Made by a program: the position numbers and the translations under genes. The notes beneath the pieces are model-generated. The model did not search any database, was not told where the DNA came from, and was given only the letters and a program-made list of their open reading frames with translations. From positions 66,181,901-66,245,900 of the forward strand of contig CM037591.1 in assembly GCA_021018995.1 (NCBI GenBank): a stretch of DNA of 64,000 nucleotides, in the 5' to 3' direction. This document shows positions 30,933-42,970 of the stretch, in pieces; position 1 is the stretch's first letter, and each line of letters opens with the position of its first letter. Source of the DNA: Chloranthus sessilifolius (lineage: Eukaryota; Streptophyta; Magnoliopsida; Chloranthales; Chloranthaceae).

Positions 30933-32530
30933 TGTAGACACCCAAATTTGGCCCAAGGCCCGATCAAAACACCTTTCGAGAGAGGTGCAATTCTAAGCTT
31001 TTGACAGCATGTATGGAACCCTTAGGAATCACTCCAAACCCTTAGGAGTCACCCTAGATCCCTTAGGAACTTACCCCGAACCTTTAGAAACCAATTCCGA
31101 CCCTTAGAACCCATTCCGAACCCTAAACCTAACCTTCCCGGGCAATGGCTGAAGAGTGGTGCACCAGGACTATCTAAGGTTTTCTAATAATATCAAATCA
31201 TATACCATTGGAAAGCGGACTTCTCCAGCTTTCCAACGAGCCAAGAATCGCCTCAATCGGAGTTGTATATCAAACGTTACGGCGATTCGAATATCAGGCA
31301 GAATTTCAGGATTTTTGCCTGGCGCAACCATTTTCCCCCTTGATTTGCCTAGCGTGACTAATAGTTGCGCCATGTCTTTTTACCCCAGAAATGGCCTGGC
31401 ACAACTAATAGTTGTGCCAAGTATAAATGGGTCCCCCACCCCTCACGAAGCCAACTTCCAGGCTACTGTTCCTCACTGTATTACTGTGCTTTTGCCTGGC
31501 GCAACTAATAGTTGCGCCAGGCATATGAATAGTGACTGTCGGTTTTTGCCCTGAAATTTGTGATTGGAGTTTGACTTGTTGACCACCTCAGTCCTTGAGG
31601 TGTGTTTTGATAACTTTTTTGCACCCTTTTAATGCCTATTTACAACCCTTAAGTGATTTGAAACACTAACCTATCATCCACCATTAAAACCACTTTCACA
31701 CCTTTCCAAACCCTTAAAATCCTAGGAAACCTTAGATGGCCCATTACCTAATTCTTAAACTTGTTTAGCCTCTAAGTAGCCTCCTAATCCACCCTTTTCT
31801 TATAAATAGAGCCCCCCTCCCCTTGGTTTAAGGGTTGAGAAATTTGCTTAAGAGAAAAAGAGCTCAAAGTGAGAAGTTCTTCCTCCCTTTTGTGCATTAT
31901 TTTCACCTAAATTCCAGAACCTCCCAACCTTATTTCAAGCTTGTTCTTGCATCCAAAACCCTTAGCCTAGGTGTGTGTGATCCCCTAGCCTCCATCCCCT
32001 ACCTCTTAGCTTTAAGTCTTAAGAGTTAGAACCCCATTTACCACCATACAAAGCCTTCAAGAGCTCATCAAAGCAAGCCACGCAAGGCTCCTCTACGGTG
32101 CTATAAGGGCCCGAGGGCTCCGGCTCTCCCCTTTCTTCTCCTATCTCTTTCTAGCTCCCTCCATCCTCTCATTTGTGCCGTTACGCCGCCGAATTTTCGG
32201 TAGGAACGGAGGGGCACAAATAGGATTGGAGGCCCATTTGGGCAAGAGGAAGCTATTTTCTTTGCTTTTATATCATTTTATTTTTGGCCATTAGTAGAGA
32301 CCGCGTTAAGCGGGTTGATCGGGTGCCTAACACCTTCCCGATCGATAACAGAAGCCCCTACCCAAGATCCTTTGGTGTGGACCGGATTTAGAGTCATATT
32401 TTTAGCACTTCGGTGCTCATAAAAATGAACTAGGTATCCCAGGACACCGAAAGCTCCGGGTGGCGACTCTATATTTTTATTAGAGAGCGCATCGTCGCGA
32501 CGGGATCGTCAAAAATCCCACGGTTGCACA
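30933..32530 (+). repeat. 3' LTR of element B
   Basis: A 1598-bp LTR collinear with 16132-17747, with a TATAAATA box at 31801. The first palindrome has lost 17 bp (CTAATAGTTGCGCCAGA of the 5' LTR), leaving a half site at 31318-31330; the other three remain (31348-31374, 31395-31421, 31495-31521). The copy at 31395 has paired arm changes (GGCACAAC with GTTGTGCC). Confidence 0.95.
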
Positions 32531-32588
32531 ATATGACTGAACACAAGCTGAAACAATAGCTCTGTGGCTCAAGTCCCAATGTAGGGAG

Positions 32589-32648
32589 ATTATATACTGA
32601 AATAATAGTATATAGTAATAATGCAGACTGAAACAATAGTCTGGCATT
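32589..32648. repeat. Constant-loop hairpins, right part of LTR G
   Basis: Two further hairpins: 32589-32616 (TATATAC/GTATATA plus a wobble pair around TGAAATAATA) and 32620-32648 (AATGCAGAC with GTCTGGCATT, one bulged base, around TGAAACAATA). A weaker AGC/GCT pair flanks the loop word near 32555. Confidence 0.8.
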
Positions 32649-33861
32649 TCAGACTCGACTCAAACCCGAATGGCCCCGAATTAAGCACATAAAACCAAGC
32701 GCTTAATTCGATTGCACGCCAAATCACAAGCGCGCAATCAGTCCTTTCTCATACTAGACTTCTTTTCCCCAAACCAACTCGAGACTTGATCATATGCTTG
32801 ACACCAAACGCGCGATCGGATTGAGCGCCCCATCACTGGCGCTCAATTGGCCTACGCCCAGCCTAGCCTCACTGTCCTTGATCCCTAAGTTTCCTCGATT
32901 AAACACTTTGAGAGAGACACTTAACTGAATTATGCACCCCAAAATGGGCGCGCAATTAGTTCTAACACTATTAGGACAAGGAAACTCGTTGAGCAAGTTA
33001 GCCAATCACTCATTGAGTCGATGACCGACTCAAAGCGATTAAGCACTGGGAGACCGGTGCGTAATTTAATTAAAGGCCTGAAACAGGGCATTTAATTGAA
33101 GAAAAACTTATAAAAGATTTTTTTCTTAATTCACCCCGGAGAGGCTGACAACACGAGAGAGAACGAAATATTTTGGCCTTTCGAAACCAGAGAACTCTGA
33201 GGACAAACCCATAGAGCAACCTAGTTATGATTTCGAGATTCAAGCTTCGAATCTTCGAGATTTCTCTCCACAGCCCCGACCCTAGGTAAGGATTTAATTT
33301 TTTTAATTCCCGATCGTAACTTCTAGTCTCTAGATTCAGGAATTCTATTAGTTATAATTTTCAATCTTAGACCGTAGCACCCTTTTCGGACCGTAATTCT
33401 CTATATCTGGTTCTAGTCCTCTGTTTCTAGAGCCAGTCCTTAATCCGACAGTTCAGCGTACCGATCCTAGGCTTTAATTCCATTCTAAAATCTTAATCTC
33501 CAGTCCTATCATTAATCTTTGGTTCTACGTCTTAGACTTTAGAACCAGTCCTTAATCATACGGTCAGATTTTTTGATTTCGAACCCGAATTCAGTCCTAA
33601 AATTTTAAATTATGATTTTAATTCCCTGTTTTAATACTTCCAAAAATCCTAAATATTAATTTTATTTTCTATAATTCTAGTTTATAATTTAATTCATAAT
33701 TATCACTCCGAAATCGACTCTGAAAAGCCTAAATTATTAGTTTACATTTCAAAATCTAATTTATCTTCAATCTCAGCCACCCGATTTGCCCAAGGAAGCT
33801 TATAGAGGGTACTCAGGAATGAGGCCAATCCTCCTTAGCATAGCGGGCCCAAACCCCTTTT

Positions 33862-34185
33862 TTCTAATTAATTTAATTTCTAATTAAAATTAGGATATTT
33901 AAATTAATTAGACTCCTACTAGGATTAGGAGACTTAATTAATTAGATTTCTAATAGGATTAAGATATTTAAATTAATTAGACTTTTAATAAGATTAGGGG
34001 ACTTAATTATTTAGATTTCTAACAGGATTAAGATATTTAAATTAATTAGACTCCTAGTAGAATTGGAAGACCTTTTTTTAAAATTAGACTCCTAGTAGAA
34101 TTAGGAGACCCTCTCTTAACCAGACTCCCAATAGGATTAGGAGACCAAGTTAAATAAAATCCCAGCAGGAATAGGAAAACCAAAC
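33862..34185. repeat. Degenerate AT-rich tandem repeat in LTR G
   Basis: About eight units of 30-36 bp of the form AATTAATTAGACTCCTACTAGGATTAGGAGACTT. CTCCTA and TAGGAG within a unit form a short stem, partly kept in the later copies. Confidence 0.75.
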
Positions 34186-34327
34186 CAGTTACACTAAAGG
34201 CAACCCACAGCTGTTAATGTTCGCCGGCGGACGATTCAGTAAAGGAGTTCAACCTACAAGTCCCCCTCTCCCCTTAAAGCGTGATAAGTGACGTGTTGCA
34301 GCGTCGATAAATATCTGCAGCTGGCGA

Positions 34328-35078
34328 TCACATCTTCTTAAGTATTCTTTATTTAGAATTTATCTATTTAATTTTAGTATATAATATTTCTTAATTTATT
34401 ACTCCATCATCGCCATTGCCAGAGTCCGCTTAGGACAGAATTGGGCCACTTATTTCAAGGACCGAGAGGAATTCAGAAAAAGCGCTCACCAACAATATGG
34501 TTAAAGGTTTATAAAATTTTGGTACAAAGAAATTCGATTTTAGGCTTCTAATATGGGTTCAAAGGTAAAATATTATGGGATTTTTGGCTTTTTGGCTTTG
34601 GTTTAATAAAAGATGGCCTTTGATCATTTTCACGATTTACTAATATGGATGTCTTATTGCTTTGATATATTTAATAGACAGTTCTAAATAAATAAATTAT
34701 CATATTTACAGAATATCTTGATTCTAAGTTCAGCATTATGAGATTTCTAATGTAGAGAAGTTCAAGGAAAGTTAAGCATGAATAAAAACAGTCTCTCTTT
34801 CTCAGAATAAAAGAGGAAATAGACTCTGTAGCTCATTGATTATATGATTTTAAAACTATAATCTAAAATATTTATAGTTCAGATCAATCATATAGTTTCA
34901 AGCATTCTCCTGATACAGTGTTCTGGAGATGCTTTACTTTGAATTGTGACTATTTTTATTTTAATTTTTGAACTACTACTATGATGGGTTGCTAAGAATT
35001 TCATATTTTTATATTTTTTCATAATTCTCATATAATTATTAACTACTACTATACTAATATATTATATTTTCAAAATTT
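34328..35078. other. AT-rich segment without recognised features
   Basis: Between the PBS stub of G and the putative polypurine tract of H. No reading frame longer than about 60 codons and no similarity to the other elements in the window. It may include an H 3' LTR, but I could not match it to 38034-39535. Confidence 0.4.
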
Positions 35079-35903
35079 GATATGTATACCCCCCAAACTT
35101 AATTAGGATAATGTCCTCATTGTACAAAACAGGGGACATACAAAAAAACATTACCTTATGTTACTACTAGGTTAATTACTGAGTTTATAATCTACAAAAA
35201 TAATCAAAAAACTTTCCCCAAACTTAGGAGAAAAATATTACCGATTTTATGGAATAAAAAAAAACATGTTAGATGTTAGTAGTACTATTAGTAAATTAGT
35301 CAAAAACAGCGAAGAAAGAAAAAAAACTTCTCATATATATGAACTATTATAGAAACATGGAAAGAAAACTAATTACATCGAAAGAAATTCCTAGGAGAAA
35401 TCTAGATATACACTAAACTATGACACTGACAATAACGTTCGACAGTAATCTTCACTGAAGATCGGTCCTTCGGCTTCTAACTACTTTCAATCAAATTCTT
35501 ACATTCCTTCCTTCCAAAGGCATATCTATACCTTTGCAGGGTCGCCTCCTCTCCTCTTCTTTTGAGAGGGCATTCATATCTTGATAGGCTCGCTAAGAGT
35601 TGTCGAACACTCCCCCTCAGTATCCCAAATTGGTCCATGATTCATCAACTGCACCGTTAACACAATTACGAAAAGAAGTTGAAGAGAGTTGGAAGATGAC
35701 ACATCTCAGCCCCCCATTCAGCCTATACTATTCCCTTGCAAAGATTTTATGAAGAGATTGTAGCACAACCGAAGGGAGAAGATAAGCAATGGAGAGGGGT
35801 AGCAAGGAGATCAAGGATGGGATGAGAAATAACACTGGAAATTCTAACCCATCATTATTATAAAGGAACACGCATTCGGGGGTCGGTTGTGATGGTGTAA
35901 AGT

Positions 35904-36122
35904 TTAGGAAGTGGGGGGAGATGGGTTCGTGGTATATGTTTTTGGATTTAGGTTAGGTTTAGGGTCAAGGGTAGTTTCAGTGGACGATTCAGCATCTCGG
36001 GTAGGTTGCTGGCGCTTTAGATCTTCTACTTTCTGTTGTCCAGCCAGTAGCTCACCTCTATGTTTTTCGAGAATTTGATCAAGTCTTCTACTAAAATTAC
36101 TCTAGTTGCATTCTTCCGTCAT
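35904..36122 (-). pseudogene. Unidentified 73-codon frame with one stop
   Basis: Starts MTEECN, then a TAG (probably Trp before), then a charged amphipathic stretch (RRLDQILEKHRGELLAGQQK) and a Pro/Thr-rich tail. It lies downstream of the H gag on the same strand. Composition suggests a coiled-coil N-terminus of a gag-like or accessory protein. I do not recognise it; it could be chance. Confidence 0.3.
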
Positions 36123-36614
36123 GGGTTTTTAGGGTTAAAGATAGAGGAAGAAGAAAGGTTGTGGGATGGTTATAGTTAATGTATGGGTATGGATTTATAG
36201 GGAAAAGATTTGAACCGTCACTTCAAGTAAATGTCTATGTGTAGGTTCCTAGGCTAGGGTGGTTGGGAAGTGGTGAAATTGAATGCATTTCATGTCCATT
36301 TCCTATACAATTTTAAATAGGTTTTATTTTCAATGCTTCTGATAAGACTGATCACTAGGTTCTCTTGTTCCCCAAAATTGTCGTTTGCAATTTTGGATAA
36401 TGATCAGGAGAATCTATGACTCGAAAATCGTACTCACTACGATTGGACTCTAAACTCACGAGAAATCACAAATCCATGTGCTTTAAGTGATTAAAAATAA
36501 AGAAAAGAGTCTTTACGATTCATAAATCATAGAGGGGTCATTTCAAAGGTACTTATGTATATATGTTTACATGTTTGCTACGGGTGACTCGGTAGCTCGA
36601 CAGGTTCAGGAGGA

Positions 36615-37753
36615 ATTCAATGACGATAAAGGGGAGTTGATGTCCCTCCCATAAAAGTATTTCCTCCTGGGGTGCCAACTGACCATGGGAAAGAATAGTT
36701 ACTCTCTCCCGAGTTGACCAGAATGGTTAATTGCTCAACCTGAGTTTCTAACCGTGTAATGGATTCCAGTAGATTATTGATTAGCTGAGTTTGAATATGG
36801 TCATGTTACAGCTAGCTTTCGATTAATTGTGACAAGGCTTCCTCAATGTCAGCGTGGTCTTGGATCTGTGTGGGGCAACATACAAGAGAGTGTTGAGGAA
36901 TTTTCTGAGTTAAGCCGCAGTTAGGTTCACAGGCTTTTCCTTATTGAGATGTTGGGTGCGATTTTACACCCACCAAAGATTGAATTTTTATCTTCCACAG
37001 TTTTAATTTTGGGAGACAATTGATCATTGTCTTTAATTTGTATAGTCCTCTCTGCCTAAGAGGTATACTCCTTGAAATCTCAGATTCAATCTCACCCGGT
37101 GCTTGGCATTGCACTAGTTCCTCGCTAAAGTTCTCAAAGAGTTCCCAAGCAGCCTTAGCAGACATAGTACGGAACATCCCCCCACAGGAAACATCAACTA
37201 TGTGCTAATTTTGGTCATTCAGACCTTCATAGAAAGTGAGGACCATTTGCCAATGGGTGACTTTATGATGAGGACACCCATATAAAAGATCGTTGAGGCG
37301 CGTTCACCCCTCTTGAAGAGATTCATCTGAAAATTATTTAAAAGTTCTAATCAGATACCAGATTTGATTCGTCCCGTGTATTGGGAAGTATTTCATGAGA
37401 AATCCTCGTTCCAAGTCTTCCTAATTGACAAACGAATTATGAGGCAAAGAATGTATCCACTGCCTTGCTTCATCTCTAATAGAATATGAAAACAGTCTTA
37501 GACGAAGAGATGTTTCTGGCAAATTTTGAATTCAGATAAGGTTGCACACTTCTATAAACTGTCTTAAATGTGAATAAGGATTTTTATCCCTTAGCCCATG
37601 GAATATTAGAAGTGTTTGAAATATTTTGGGTGTAATTTTAAAAGTCTCATTACCGGTCATAGGGGTTAATTGTATACATAGGGGAGGTGTAAGAGGTGTT
37701 AAAGCATACTGTTCCCCTATCGTTTTAGTCATGATCTGACTATAGTGCATCAT
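36615..37753 (-). pseudogene. gag: gag of element H (Athila type)
   Basis: One reading frame on the minus strand gives the typical order of this gag type: FQTLLIFHGLRDKNPYSHLR (near 37600), LRLRLFSYSIRDEAKQWIHS, FLMKYFPIHG, LYGCPHHKVTHWQMVLTFYE, then MSAKAAWELFENFSEE (near 37160). In-frame stops lie at 37532 and several later codons. The C-terminal part has a heptad-like stretch (ITRLETQVEQLTILV). It would form the particle of an Athila-like element. No zinc knuckle is visible. Confidence 0.75.
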
Positions 37754-38009
37754 ACTGGTATAAACACTTATTGTATTAGGATTTGGTTTTAATATTATTA
37801 ACTTTTTATTTGAGCAAGCAGGGAGAGAGACAAATCTTAGCTTCTAGATTTATGGGGCTCGCAGAAGTGTTGAAGGTCTAATCCGTTACTCCGAATAAAC
37901 CTGTAAAAGATTAAATAAAAATATATAGAAATATAAAAGAGAAAGATAAATATTAGTTTTTAAAAGAATAGAAATATTAGATAAAATAGAAATAAAGATA
38001 AATTCTGCT

Positions 38010-38027
38010 TCCCCGGCAGCGGCGCCA
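38010..38027 (-). promoter_or_regulatory. Primer-binding site of element H
   Basis: Minus-strand TGGCGCCGCTGCCGGGGA, six bases from the putative LTR end (CCAATCA at 38034). PBSs of this form in Athila-type elements match tRNA-Asp. Confidence 0.75.
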
Positions 38028-38033
38028 AAAACT

Positions 38034-39535
38034 TGATTGGTCTTGTTATGTGTATTAAAATTATGCTAAATTCAAGTCTTAACCTATTGCAAGCACACAA
38101 TGGAAATTATAGTACTAGCATAGGATCATTCCTACGAGGAAGTTTATTTACCTAATTACTTCTTATTTATATCTTTTATTCAAATCCTTATTTTAAAAAC
38201 TTCTATTTATCTTTATGATCTAATCTATAGGAGAAATATGAATAAAAGAATTTATTTTAATCTAAAGTGCATAAAATAAATCTAAATCCTTCTTCTGATT
38301 AAGGTCGTCAATCCTAATCTTAAACTATCGGATTTTTATGAATTTAAATATTATTGTTACACCATATCTCTAATTTCTTAGTATTGATCGTCAATCAAGT
38401 CTAAGATCCTATCAATACAGATTTAATTAAATCAACAACTTTCTAAAATTTGAGCGTCAATCAAACCTTAGAAAACGGAAGATGAAAAAGTAAAAATCGT
38501 TACACCAATATGCAAATTCTAACCTGAGTCGTCAATTCAAATTAAAACTTGGAGATGTTTACCAAGCTATAAATTTAAACTAAAAGGCAAAGTAAAATAT
38601 ATCCTTCACCCCTCAGTCGCAGTCGTCAATTGTTCCTAAGAAACTACAGATATCTACTCTAATCTTCAGCACTCAATTGCAGTCATTAATTGCTCTTGAG
38701 AAACCTTGGATATCTAATCTATTCTAACTATTTTACACTACTTTGATCGGAAGAAAATCCAACCTCAGGCATCAATTGATGCTGAAATTCTTCGATGATT
38801 ATTCCTACACCAAACTCTCTTATTTATAGATCATAAGGAGTCGGTTTACAAAGACTTCTAATTCTAGTAAAAGAAACTACTAAAAATAAAAGATTTCTAA
38901 TATAACTCTAATTCCTAATTTTATCTTTCCTTACTTCAGACGGTAGATATGCTTCTGGATTGTTCTTTAGTAACGGCAAAAATAATCTTCACACTGTATC
39001 TTCATCAATCTTCTCAGATCCATGATTCACCAGACTTCTAGAGATCTTCTAATTATGTTCATGGCGGTGATAGTTCTCATGTGATCAGCAGCAATAGAAA
39101 GCTTCCATTCTGGGAAATCGTCAATCACGATTTTCTCTTCTATTATAGCTTCTTTGGAAAATTGTAAATCATGATTTTCTATTCTCAGGGCTTTCTTACT
39201 CGGACGACTTTCTATTAGAAACGATCATTTTTTCTCTCTTGTCGTCTTTACTCTTTTGTCGCTTATGAAGAATCGCCTTTTTAAAGAATCGTAAGATTAT
39301 GATTTCTCATTTCTTTCTTTCTTCTTACTTCAGCAGTAGCACAAAATCGTTAAATACGATTTCTCAGCTTTCTTTAGCGGCGAATCGTCATTATACGCTC
39401 AATCATCATTCTTACTACTATTTGAGTTCACTTTGATGAATATTAACACTTAGGCTCTCTTTTACTGTTTATCTTTAATATATGCACATTAGTAAGTTAT
39501 TAGTAGCAAACTAAAGCCTAGCATCACTAAGTTAA
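38034..39535 (-). repeat. Putative 5' LTR of element H
   Basis: Sequence upstream of the H primer site, AT-rich, with recurrent words such as CGTCAATC and CAATTGCAGTC(A/G)T. It includes TTGCAAGCACACAATGG and AGGATCATTCCTACGAGGAAG, words I associate with this LTR type. The right limit is a guess. Confidence 0.35.
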
Positions 39536-40012
39536 GGGTGATAAAATGATAAATTATGTGGTTGATCACACCCATCCCAAAAGTGATCCAAGTACCAAGA
39601 ATGTGGGAGCTCGGGTTGGGTACCTAATACTAACCAGCTTCCATGCATTGAGATTTCACCTGTTTTTTGCATTTTGTCAGCCGTATTCATAAATCAACTC
39701 ACCTGTTTGTGTCTTGCATTAGTACTCAACTGAACTATTTTGATCATAAAAAATAGCACATGCTTTGATTTGGTAAAATGTTCAAATTCAACTCAGATGG
39801 GTCGATTATCAGGCCGACACAGTCCCCCAAACCGTGGCAGCCCTCCTTATAGATGTTGAATTGAACAATTAGGTGGCTGCTCGTCCAACCCAAATATTAA
39901 GAATTGACCAGATACCCAATAATCCATAATATATATATATATTGGATAATGGCTCCTAATCGACATTTAAACACCAAAATGGTGTTTAAATGATCTTATA
40001 CCGTTAAAATAC
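39536..40012. other. Unassigned flank with two inverted repeats
   Basis: No coding frame. 39965-39991 is ATTTAAACACCA-AAA-TGGTGTTTAAAT (12-bp arms), and about 39918-39958 has AATCCATAATATATATATATATTGGATAAT. The segment abuts the 5'-truncated LTR of E. Confidence 0.5.
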
Positions 40013-41350
40013 AATGGTGGACCTTGATGCTTGAGAATTAACACGCGTGAGATAGGGAATGCCTTGAACATGTACTTTAATTGTACGAGCATGTATGTAA
40101 TGATGTAGAAATGAATAAATGTGAAACTTAAGTGCTCGTGTGTGAACACTAAGTAAGCAAATTGAGTTACAAATGAATATGTGACATCCCTAGGGGATGT
40201 GAATGTGATAAGGGCATCTGTGTGATGCATTGAGCTGGTTACATCCCAGGGATGGATGTGAAAATGTAAAGAAATGTGAATGAAAATTGATAAGGCCTAA
40301 TATACTATAATTAGCACAATCACACGATGAATAACTATATGTAGGGCACTTTTAATTTAAGGTTTGAAGAATATCCCACCGACGTGGCGGGATACCCATG
40401 ATTGACTCGACAGAATATCTGTGACCGGTACGGCGGCCAATTCGTACACCAGGTGGACATCCCAAAGATGTATGTTGAGAATTAAACCCCGTCGCCTATG
40501 AGGAAGGGACCTGGGTAGTATTGAATGAATGAAAAAGGAAATGAAAATGGTCTGATTAGACGATGATGGAGGGTATTCCATCGGGCGCTTAATGCTATAG
40601 TAAGTCAAGAAATATTTAAGTTATGATTTAAGTATTTAGGCCAAATCATTATCTTATATGAGCAAGTTGAGAACAAATAAACACACGTAAAGTAATAGTT
40701 ACGTTCAGTGCATCTTTTCAATCATTTAAATTATTTTCTAGCTATTTCATTGATACATTATGCTGCTAAATATTATAAAATATATGTGAGAGATTAACTT
40801 ATATGTTCATTCAGTTGTTTCCCTATTGAGCTATGATGTAGCTCACTCTTTAAACTATACGTCACAAATCCTGTGCTTGCGACTGCTACTACTTCAGGAG
40901 GCATGGATCCGGAGGATTCAGATTATGTACCTAGAGAGAATTTGGAGCCCCCTCCTGAGGACTTCTTCTAGAGGATCCCTGCGTATTTTGATTTAGTTTT
41001 TGAGAGAGTACTGTACGGCTTGGTATGTCAAGCCCTATTTTTGAGAAAATGTAATTAAATGATGATATATTCTTTTGGTGAACCATCCAGGGTAATTGTT
41101 GTGTCGTCACTGATGGTTCGGGTGGGTTCTTTTGCTCATGCGTTGGCATGAGACTAAAACCATCTTTTGAGTTACTTATTTTAATGATTATATATAGAAA
41201 TGGAGATTTATTTCGATATCAGTTCATATGCTTCAATTTTGCTTCATTGTTGCTTGGATATACCAATGTTTCATGCAAGCTTATGGGACATGGCCTTGAG
41301 GGTCGTGCTGATGGCACGAGTTTTGGAGTACCGAAATTCAAGCTGTCACA
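40013..41350 (+). repeat. 5' LTR of element E, 5'-truncated
   Basis: Aligns with about 51935-53105 of the E 3' LTR and extends past where D cut that copy. It ends GGCCTTGAGGGTCGTGCTGATGG...CTGTCACA. The first kilobase (counterpart of 50909-51935, with the U3, TATA box and motif array) is missing. It carries the ACATCCC(W)GGGATGT palindromes at 40184-40200, 40241 and 40457. Confidence 0.85.
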
Positions 41351-41352
41351 GT

Positions 41353-41366
41353 TGGTATTAAAACAG
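41353..41366 (+). promoter_or_regulatory. Primer-binding site of element E
   Basis: TGGTATTAAAACAG, two bases after the LTR end TGTCACA; a decayed match to the initiator tRNA-Met complement that is better preserved in C. Confidence 0.75.
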
Positions 41367-41423
41367 TTTCTTTTAAAATTTCTGACAAGTTTTGGTTTTA
41401 TCAGAGCATAGGACCTTCTGCTA

Positions 41424-42776
41424 ATGAAACTATGGTTTCATGTGCATACCATAATGTCTTCTAGAGGAAGAAGAGGTCAACCCAGGGGCAATTATGAGAG
41501 AAACTTACGGAGCAAAGACGGTTTCGTCTCGGCTACAAATAGAGTACCGATGGGAAATAGAGAGGCTTTAGGAAGTAGTGGTCAAGAGAACCAAGACCAG
41601 CAAGAGAGTCAAGAGAGAAATTGTCAAGATGAGGATCAGAGAGAATAGGAAAGAGTTAGAGAAAGAAATGAAGAGAGAGAAGAGCGTCAGCAAATGATAC
41701 ACATTATGGAAACCATGGCGAATTCCATGGCTCAGCAAGCAGCATCCTTGGCAGCTCATAATGCCAATGACCAACATCAGCCACCTACACCTCCAGTAGG
41801 TCCTACACCGCCATTCTCCTTTGCATTTATAGAGTTTAGGAGGATGCGTCCTCCAAGCTTTTTAGGGCAAGCGGAGCCAATAGATGCGGAAAATTAGCTG
41901 AGCAAAATGGAGAAAGTATTTAGTGTGCTTACATGCACGACAGATGAGAGTGTCCGTTGGGCAGCGTATATGCTTGATGGGGAGGCAGGCCCATGGTGGA
42001 AGTCTGTTTCTAGGACTAGGGCTCAGGATACCCCAGGATTGCCCTGGACATGGGATGAGTTTGTGGAAGAATTTAACAAGCAGTACTTCCCTGAAGTTGT
42101 ACGAAATCAGATGGAAGTTAAATTTTTACAGCTTGAGCAAGGAAGAATGTCAGTGAGAGAGTATGGCATAGAATTCATGAGGCTTGCTCGCTTTGCTCCT
42201 GATTTTATAGTCACGGATCTTATGAAAGCAAAAAGAGTATAACGCGGCTTGAGGCTGGACACTAGGGGAAAAGTAGCGGCGTTTGAGTTGAAGACCTATG
42301 GAGAGGTCATGAGTAAAGCCTTGGTCATTGAAGAGGACAAGGAAGATAGATATAGAAGAAGAGATCAGCAAGGGAGAGGAAGAGCGGATCAGAGAAGGGT
42401 TTGAAACTACGAGTCGGTGAACAAAAAGTCGAGATTCATAACACCCATTCAGAGGCAACCATTCCAAACCGGTTATGTTAGACCAACGCAGCAAACAAAC
42501 TATTAGAGATTACCGGTGCTTGCATTGGGGAGGCCGATAAGATATGAGAACCCTGCTACCACCACTGGAGTAGCAGTTACACAAGGTTTCTCACGGGCAA
42601 CATTTACCACAGTTGAGACTTGTGCCAAGTGTGGCAAGTCTCATAAGACAGCGGAGTACATAAGGGATACTTGGGGTTGCTATAGATGTGAAAAGATGGG
42701 CCACATAATCCGAGATTGCCCTGAGATGGCTAATGAGAGGACAACTTCTGCTTCAATGCCACAACCGATAAAGTAA
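41424..42776 (+). pseudogene. gag: gag of element E
   Basis: Structural protein. Starts MKLWFHVHTIMSS as in C. One frame covers the gene, with stops at 41646, 41895 and 42240 and two more near 42402 and 42504, all single substitutions. A charged N-terminus, the core FRRMRPPSFLGQ, MEKVFSVL, WDEFVEEFNKQYFPEV and VREYGIEFMRLARF precede two zinc knuckles: CAKCGKSHKTAEY (last Cys replaced by Tyr) and an intact CYRCEKMGHIIRDC (42679-42720). No frameshift was found in 450 codons, so the copy decayed mainly by base changes. Confidence 0.9.
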
Positions 42777-42970
42777 AGAAGTTAGTCGTACAAGGAAGAC
42801 CCTACGTTGTTACTGCTCAGGAAGTAGACAATACCAACGACGTGATCCAAGGTGAGATTTTCTTTTAAATAAAAAATTTTAATTTCTTAAAGTTTTTAGA
42901 TAGAGAAGGTACATTCATATAGGAGGTAATATAGACTTAGCACTATGAATTAAATTTTTGATGTACAAAT

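Larger units (their letters stand above)
16132..32530 (+). mobile_element. Element B: complete Tat-type Ty3/gypsy retrotransposon
   Basis: A full-length 16.4-kb element: 5' LTR 16132-17747, PBS 17750-17767, leader to 19253, gag, protease with G-patch, RT, RNase H, second RNase H, integrase (to 28077), a 2.85-kb 3' untranslated region, PPT and 3' LTR 30933-32530. Flanks GTATG/ATATG are the likely target duplication. By eye the first 245 LTR bases differ at about ten positions (about 4%), which suggests insertion within the last few million years. Coding regions carry at least a dozen stops and several frameshifts, so the copy is dead. Confidence 0.93.
32531..34319 (+). repeat. LTR of element G, right part, with PBS stub
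   Basis: Continues 15780-16131 after element B. It contains more TGAAAYAATA hairpins, a region of GCGCTTAATT and GCGCAATC words, a degenerate tandem repeat (33862-34185) and ends AAATATCTGCA (34319). Two bases later TGGCGA (34322-34327) equals the first six bases of the B primer site, with the same two-base spacing, and then homology stops. Restored length is about 2.1 kb. The end is inferred from the PBS stub. Confidence 0.55.
35079..39535 (-). mobile_element. Element H: Athila-like remnant with gag only
   Basis: A minus-strand remnant defined by a tRNA-Asp-type primer site (38010-38027), a decayed gag (36615-37753), and a G-rich tract (TAAGTTTGGGGGGTA on the minus strand, about 35079-35097) like the PPT of such elements. 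No protease, RT or integrase is visible between gag and the putative PPT, only about 1.5 kb of non-coding DNA. Both outer limits are uncertain, because no matching LTR pair could be found. Confidence 0.5.

Noticed and set aside
38034..39535. Pairing of this putative LTR with 34328-35078
   Set aside because: I compared both ends in both orientations and found no convincing match, so no LTR pair is claimed for H.
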